Below, piece after piece: positions 58,325 to 64,000 of a DNA stretch of 64,000 bases. The translations under genes and the position numbers were made by a program. Within the stretch, counting starts at the first letter, position 1; the number at the start of each line of letters is the position of its first letter. The stretch lies in NCBI GenBank assembly GCA_001692895.1, contig KV748179.1:2294001-2358000 (forward strand). Reading direction: 5' to 3'. Under the pieces are notes generated by a model. It was not told where the DNA came from and searched no databases. It saw nothing but the letters and a program-made list of their open reading frames with translations. The stretch comes from Cenococcum geophilum 1.58 (lineage: Eukaryota; Ascomycota; Dothideomycetes; Gloniales; Gloniaceae).

Positions 58325-58673
58325 GGGATAAATGAGAGGCAGTGATAGGCCAGTCTTGTTGGTCGTAGATGTGGCTATGGATGGCGCAGCTCGAGTTAGG
58401 CCCTCGGGCCAGCTCAACTCAACAGTCGTACATCACGAACCGGACGTTGGTATCGCCGCTGGTTTCCGTTGGTGACCACGCGCGTGGTTGAGTGGGAATC
58501 GACGGCGGTTATTGTACGATTGCTGTTGCCTCCCGACTCAGCTATATTTCCTCCCTCCCCCTCCCCCCCCCGGTCCTTCTTTTCTTCCTCGAAATATCAC
58601 TTATCACTTCATACATCGAGCCATAAAGAACACTTCGGGGCATCGGGACGCTCCTGGAGAAGAGACAGCCAAC

Positions 58674-61600
58674 ATGTCCTCGGCGGAGAACGCGCTCATT
58701 AGTGTGCGCTCGCCTTCAGCGCCCTGCACTTCCCCTCCAGTCTCTTCCCCTCCAACCCGTTCCCTTCCAACTTCTTCGTCTGGCTCGTTCAAAGCTCCGG
58801 CTCTTCCTGCACCCTCTACTCCTCGTCCTTCTACTCCGCCCTTGCCCGTGGAGTCCACCTCCAACACTCAACTCTCGAACCTCTTACCCTCGAATCCTCC
58901 CTCATCGAGTCCTATCTCCTTGGACCATGAATCCTCACGCCATGAGTATGAAGCTCCGAGGGCCACCTCAGACACTTCGGTGAAGCAAGTTGGAAAGCTA
59001 CCTGAAACATCTTTGCCTCAGCTTCGTCTTGAGATACCATCCACAGAGAATATACCTTCTTCATCGATAAGTTCAGGAGTTGATGATGCTTCGCTCGCCT
59101 CCGCAGTCGACCTACCGACCGACTTGTACGGTCCTCGGCCTACTTTGCCAGAACCCCCGTCGGTGGTACTGTCTAAATTGATCACAAGGTATGCGAACAA
59201 ACTTGAACGAAGACTGTCTCTTCGAAAAATATCAGATAAGCGATTTGCCCCGGCTGGAACTGCGCGCGACTTCTTTCATGACGACAGACTCAGAAGGCTC
59301 TTTAAAGCACTATTCGAAGTGCAGAGAAACTCAGATAGAGCTGCAGACCAAATACAGGAGGAGAGAATAGAAAAACTTATTGCTAAGGTCAAGGGACAAG
59401 GAGAGAGCGAAGGTCTCTTCAATATACTGGCCACGCTAGTACATATTCGATGTGATGGACTTATTCTTGAGTACCTGGAAGCTAATAGCGCCACCTCGGA
59501 CCTTGCAAACGATTTCAGCGACACGAATCTCCCATTCGGGTGGGAGACGACTGAATCCCTTTTCGGAACGGATTGCGGTCAACGGTTTTTCCACAGTCAG
59601 AACATTTATACGCCTTTCACCTTTATCGAAGGTGTAGAGAACAAGTGTTGCCCGGCAGAGACAGCGAGACGTTTACCCATACTAGAACGAAAGCACAAGG
59701 GAAGCGGAGCGTATGGCGATGTCTTTGATGTGACCATCGAAAAGGGTGGCTGGAGGTTCTCGGACGGCAGCACCAACAGAGAACCCAAGCGTGTCGCTCA
59801 AAAGGTCTTCAAAGGTGCTTTCAGAGAGGAAGCACAACATGAATTCTTAAAGGAGCACGATATTCACCTCCAAATCAGGGAAGACCTTACCAGTCACAAG
59901 CACTTAGTGCATTGTCTCGGCAGCCTAGAATATCATGACGAGTACAGTCTGTTCTTCGAGCTCGCTGACTGCAGCTTGGAGGATTTATTTGTCCGTGGTG
60001 ACATGGAGTTGTCACCTGCTGTCATATTCGCATGTGCAGCTGGTTTGTGCGGTGGCCTCGATTATCTTCACCACGGACTATCCCGCAATGGCAATCGAAT
60101 CGTCGGGTACCACCTAGATTTCAGGCCGCAGAACATCCTCATATACGGAGACTTGTGGAAGGTCGCCGACTTTGGCTTGTCCAGACTCAAACATCCTCGG
60201 CCAGGGATGGAAGAGTCGCCCGAAGCGACACCAAACCGGCGTGGCGATGGAACTTTCGTTGCCCCCGAAGCCAGTTTAAAGGGTGTCAACAGCATCAGCG
60301 ACCTGTGGAGTCTTGGTGCTGTTCTTATTGAGGTCCTAACATTTGCCGTCGGCGGATCATGCCTGGTTAAAGACTTTCGTAAGAATCGCATAACAGCTGA
60401 AAGACACGACAGGTTCTTTGTCGAGAGGAACAGCATAACCACAGTGAATGAGAAAGTGACGCAGTGGGGGCATTATCTCAGAAGAGCTGCTGCTGAAAAT
60501 AGCAGCCCCTTAGGTGAAGTGGTCGATGAGACACTTCACTTCCTGGAGCACAAGGTCCTCGTGGTTGATGTCAAAACACGAAAAATGACTCAGGCAGGGG
60601 ACCTCAGCGTACTGCTATACCAAATGTCCAAACGCCTGAAAGAAGGAAACGCATCTCAGCTTGCTTCCAGGCCCTCTGATCAGCCAGACCAAGCCACAAT
60701 AATTTCCGAGTCCTCTCTAGAACCTGCTATGCCCACAGTAGCTCAGATTCCTGCGATACCTCAGATAGCTGTGGTAACCCAGGCACTTGGAATGGCTCAG
60801 GCACCTGGGGCAACTGAGATACCCGCAATCTCCCGCCCTCAGGATCACGAACAGAGCTGCCTTAAGACACTAACGTCATTGAACTGGTGGATTCCCTTTT
60901 CCTCGTCAGACCTGCTAAATTACGTTGACAGAAAAAAATACAATGGATCAACATTCGGCATTGCTCCGAACGGAATATACTGGTTGTGTCTTTCAGAAGA
61001 CAAGAAGAGGCTTAACGTATATCCCTTAACAGCACGTAAAACACACGAGAGCGGCGGTGACGTGGAAAAATCCTCTAAATTTCCCGAACCAATCCTTTCG
61101 CACCGATCCGAACAGCCTATCAGGGGATACCATGTCAGCCAAGCTCATCTTATTGTCTTTCCCCAGTGCGGACACTTCCAAGTAATGCGTATTTCCCTCC
61201 CGCCTTGTTATAGTACTCTAACAGAATTCTCAGTTCACTATATATGAATTAAAATCAGGCAATTGCATATCATCCATTTCCCTCTCATATGTGGATGCTT
61301 TGGAAGAGGCGACCATATCTGCCGACGGCACACTCTTAGCTTTTACCATAAGAAGCCAAGGCGTCCCAACCCGATGCACGCTGTACAAATGCCGAATAGA
61401 CCAGCTTAAAAGTCTGCATGAAGAGAGGTACACTCAAAGCATCGTCCCATCCAAACACTACTATGCTAATGTTGCCTGCTCTTAAGACCCGATCCACGCG
61501 ACCCAATTAATGAGCAGAATATACCCGACATTCTCGGACAGCCTTTAATAGTCACAATCCCATCACAGCACGAGTACGATTTGCGCTTCTCTGCTCATAA

Positions 61601-62159
61601 CATGATTTTTCTCACAACACGCTTGAAGAAGAACGATGCTTGTGCACACTCTTGGGGCAGATTAGGGGCAGATCACAAAGAATGGAAACCGCTGTACGGA
61701 GTTGTAGGTGTTACTCGAGCCACAGTTAGAAAGAAACACTAACCGTCACAGGATGACTGCCCCGCGGAAGACGCACTAAAGTGCCTCGTTGTTCGGCACA
61801 AAGTGCCGTTACGCGTTGCTATCACGTCGTCCGGCACACTCATCTGCGAGCGAGGCAATGACCGTGTGACAACACTGCATACTGGGCTAAACATTGAGCA
61901 CGCGTTCATTACAGAGAGCGATAGGAATGTTGTTCTGCTGGCACGAGAAACTCATAGAGATCGCTCTGTCTTGCGAGCCTGGAAAATCAAAATCAATAAC
62001 ATTATATCTGGCCAACGCCTTGCTAACATGGGCCGGTTGGATCTTAACGATGATGACACGGTCGTTGACGTTGCATTTCTCCGTGGTGGCCTGCTTCGGA
62101 AAAAAAGGATTCGGGCTATAACGAAGTTTGGTAGAGTGGTTGAAAGCCGCTTCGTTTGA
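58674..62159 (+). CDS. Large kinase-like protein with C-terminal repeat (possibly beta-propeller) region
   Basis: Four exons: 58674-61212, 61259-61427, 61487-61703, 61752-62159; 1110 residues. The introns are 46, 59 and 48 bp; the second has branch site TGCTAAT and the third CACTAAC, and all phases agree. The ATG at 58674 (context AACATGTC) is preferred; the frame extends 62 codons upstream without protein character. Residues 1-90 are Pro/Ser-rich and disordered-looking; 125-335 are helical. The kinase-like domain spans about 335-620: Gly loop GSGAYGDVF (about 343-351), Lys377 (VAQKVF), HLDFRPQN with Asp482 in place of HRDxKxxN, DFG intact at 499-501, then VAPEA. Since HRD is HLD and the usual Lys after it is Arg, activity is possible but unproven. 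After a linker of PAIPQIAVV-like repeats, residues about 735-1110 have segments like ISADGTLLAFTIRS that resemble propeller blades. Function unknown. Confidence 0.75.
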
Positions 62160-62683
62160 TTTATACGCTTATACGTTGGGTTCACTGGTGGTCCGCTGCC
62201 GACCTAAGAGTACAAATGGCGGCAATAAGAGGCGTTTCGATTCGAACCTTTGAAGTGTGTTATTAGGGAAGTTCTTGGCGTTTGTTTGGATCGGCGGATG
62301 GGGTTGGTCTTATTTGAAAGAAGGCGTGTGGAATACGTATCGGCATGTTGATGATTTTTTTTTTTGGCTACTTATGACACATGAAATGCTTCTACCGAGT
62401 GGAATGAGTCAGTGGGAGTTGGTTGGCATTACTTTTCACAGTACCTAAATTGTCGGATCTGTAATTCATGGTTGAGACGGACACTATATTAGCGGAAACG
62501 CACCACTTGTATGAACCTAGATATTGTGACTAGAAGCTCATCCTATGCAGGGATGCGCATAACTATCACGCTTGGAGAGCTTTATCGTTGATGCAACACA
62601 CGTACTCTCACTGGCGAGAGCTCGATTATCTATATTATACACCCCCCCCCCTAACACGCAGTATTCAAGTTGAGAGAGGGAAG
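62160..62683. other. Intergenic region and presumed 5' UTR of the next LINE
   Basis: Contains a run of T (62354-62365) and a run of C (62642-62651). A 63-codon frame at 62257-62448 has no recognisable character. The left end of the LINE is probably near the C run, but no target duplication could be checked because the right end is outside the window. Confidence 0.45.
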
Positions 62684-64000
62684 ATGGAGACGACAGAGGG
62701 GGAAGGAGGCTTGTCGCGTCAATCGCGTCGGGAACGCGTCAAGACAGCTAAGGCCTTTGAACACGATAGTTACGAGAGCAATATAGAAGATACGGTTCAC
62801 GTGGCAGCAGTAGCCCCTGGGGCACCACGATCAAAGCGTATGGGGAAAAAACTACGTCCTAAGGATCAGATAGGGTCAACAAGAAACCGCATAATGGCTA
62901 AAAAGAGAGTAGAGCAATCGGCAATAACAGCTACCACGGCAAACTAAGTAATAACTAAGAAGATAAATACAATAAGCATGCAGATTAAGGTGCTAACTAA
63001 CCTAGTTATATCACTACTAGGGGTAATAAAGGAATAGAAAGAGGCATAAGCAAACTAAATTAAAGCCCTTACCGAAATATTTATAGAGTAGATTAACGCG
63101 CTTAGAGTAGAGGTTATAGAAAAGATGGAGGTAATCTAAACCCAATTGTCTAATATTTAAACACTACTAAGCGCGGATCCGTTATACGCGGAGGTTGCCT
63201 ATACGCCACTAAATAGTTAACTAAGCAACCTAACGTCCTTCCTGTTAAGGAATACTATGCCATTAACTATCACTAATACGCTATACTGCATAGTTAATAT
63301 ATTTAGAGTTAAAGAAGAAAATAAGAATAAAGCATAACTAGGGGTAATTAGGTAAGTAATTAAAAATAGTATATATATAACGGAAGGCTATAAGAGCTAG
63401 CGCTATGTAGTAGTAATTAAAGACCTTAGGAACCCCGTATGTATTAGGATAACTTATAGGAATAAAGTTAAGCTCTAATATATAAAAGAAGCGGCCTAAA
63501 AGACCTTAGTATTTAGTATTTGGGTACTATAAGACTAGCTCTACCTAGTAAAAATTAACAACGCTAACTAAACAGTAGTTCTTAACTAGAAAGGAAAGAT
63601 TTAAAATAAAGTAGTAAAGGTGCTAGGAAAAGAGAATAATATATATATAGCCCAGATAGGATGGCTTAGTAAAAAAAATATAGGAAAAGTATATGGATTA
63701 ATAGTTATATATATTACTAAAAGTAGTAAGGCAGTATAGTTACTACAGAATTAATACTTTTATATTATAGGGGAATTAGCCTATATTAGAACCTATAAAC
63801 CTAAAAGCGGTTTAATATAATGCTACTAGTGTTAGACACTAGGACATAAAGCATTTACATACATAAGACCGCAAGTATGTACTAGATACGCTTAAGAAGA
63901 ATATTATTATAATAACTATTAAGGATAGATTCTAAAGTGTATACCTTGCGGAGGACCATATAAATTATTTAGTAAAAATTGTTAAGTGCTTTATCCTACC
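62684..64000 (+). pseudogene. LINE (Tad-like) ORF1, 5' part intact and the rest RIP-inactivated; cut by the window end
   Basis: It opens at ATG 62684 (METTEGEGGLSRQSRRERVK) and is clean for 87 codons, to TAA at 62945-62947; beyond this the same frame continues with many CAA/CAG-to-TAA/TAG changes. At 63820-63990 three CCHC-type zinc knuckles are recognisable (C-x2-C...GHKAF, then QVCTRYA, then CIPCGGPYKLFSKNC), the usual end of ORF1 in Tad/I-type fungal LINEs; some Cys/His have changed to Tyr. The protein would bind element RNA. ORF2 with reverse transcriptase should follow outside the window. This is another family from the LINE at 37926-43484: the 5' ends are unlike each other. Confidence 0.7.

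Noticed and set aside
61213..61751. Apparent frameshift and nonsense mutations in the kinase-like gene
   Set aside because: Each is removed by a short intron with proper donor, branch site and acceptor, and the phases match; the gene is intact.

Overview
The window looks like a chromosome segment of a filamentous ascomycete (Pezizomycotina), most likely Eurotiales-like (Aspergillus/Penicillium type). Reasons: introns of about 46-96 bp with GT...AG ends and CTAAC/CTGAC-like branch sites; a secreted seven-exon tyrosinase, a fungal rhodopsin-domain membrane protein and a DUF2855 protein; and long A+T-rich blocks in which transposon proteins are readable only if TAA/TAG codons are taken as mutated CAA/CAG. 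That last pattern is the signature expected of repeat-induced point mutation (RIP). No tRNA, rRNA or CRISPR array was seen.

Layout. 1-9.1 kb is RIP-degraded: a long unrecognised decayed ORF (0.9-2.6 kb), a small LTR element with a 5-bp target duplication (3889-6009), and a pogo/Fot1-type DNA transposon (6267-8692) whose left end is split by a Harbinger-like MITE (6297-6875). 9.1-13.65 kb is a gene island with one three-exon gene encoding a protein kinase joined to ankyrin repeats (9576-13652). 14-44.4 kb is a 30-kb transposon nest: a second pogo-type element (14079-15872), a solo LTR (15898-16138), Gypsy A (16745-22618, minus strand), Gypsy B (23383-31359, plus strand), a decayed Gypsy relative, a piggyBac-type transposase remnant (34.45-35.99 kb, minus), and a Copia element (about 37.0-44.4 kb) interrupted by a full-size Tad-like LINE (37926-43484, minus).

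44.8-62.2 kb is mostly single-copy sequence with normal codon use: rhodopsin-domain membrane protein (minus), an unmutated solo LTR with target duplication, DUF2855 protein (minus) divergent from a homocysteine S-methyltransferase (plus), a truncated and frameshifted membrane-protein pseudogene (minus), secreted tyrosinase (plus), and a four-exon kinase-like gene with a C-terminal repeat-like region (plus). From 62.68 kb to the end another LINE begins (ORF1 with zinc knuckles, RIP-degraded after its first 260 bp).

The genes do not form an obvious pathway. The most unusual items are the two large kinase-plus-sensor-like proteins beside the repeat blocks, one with DFS replacing DFG and the other with HLD replacing HRD. 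Also notable are the nested insertions, most of which are datable by exact target-site duplications, and the small LTR element that carries a zinc finger and a ten-copy pentapeptide repeat but no visible pol. Gene models with introns were built by hand from splice signals and reading phase; all four intron-containing models close without frameshift.
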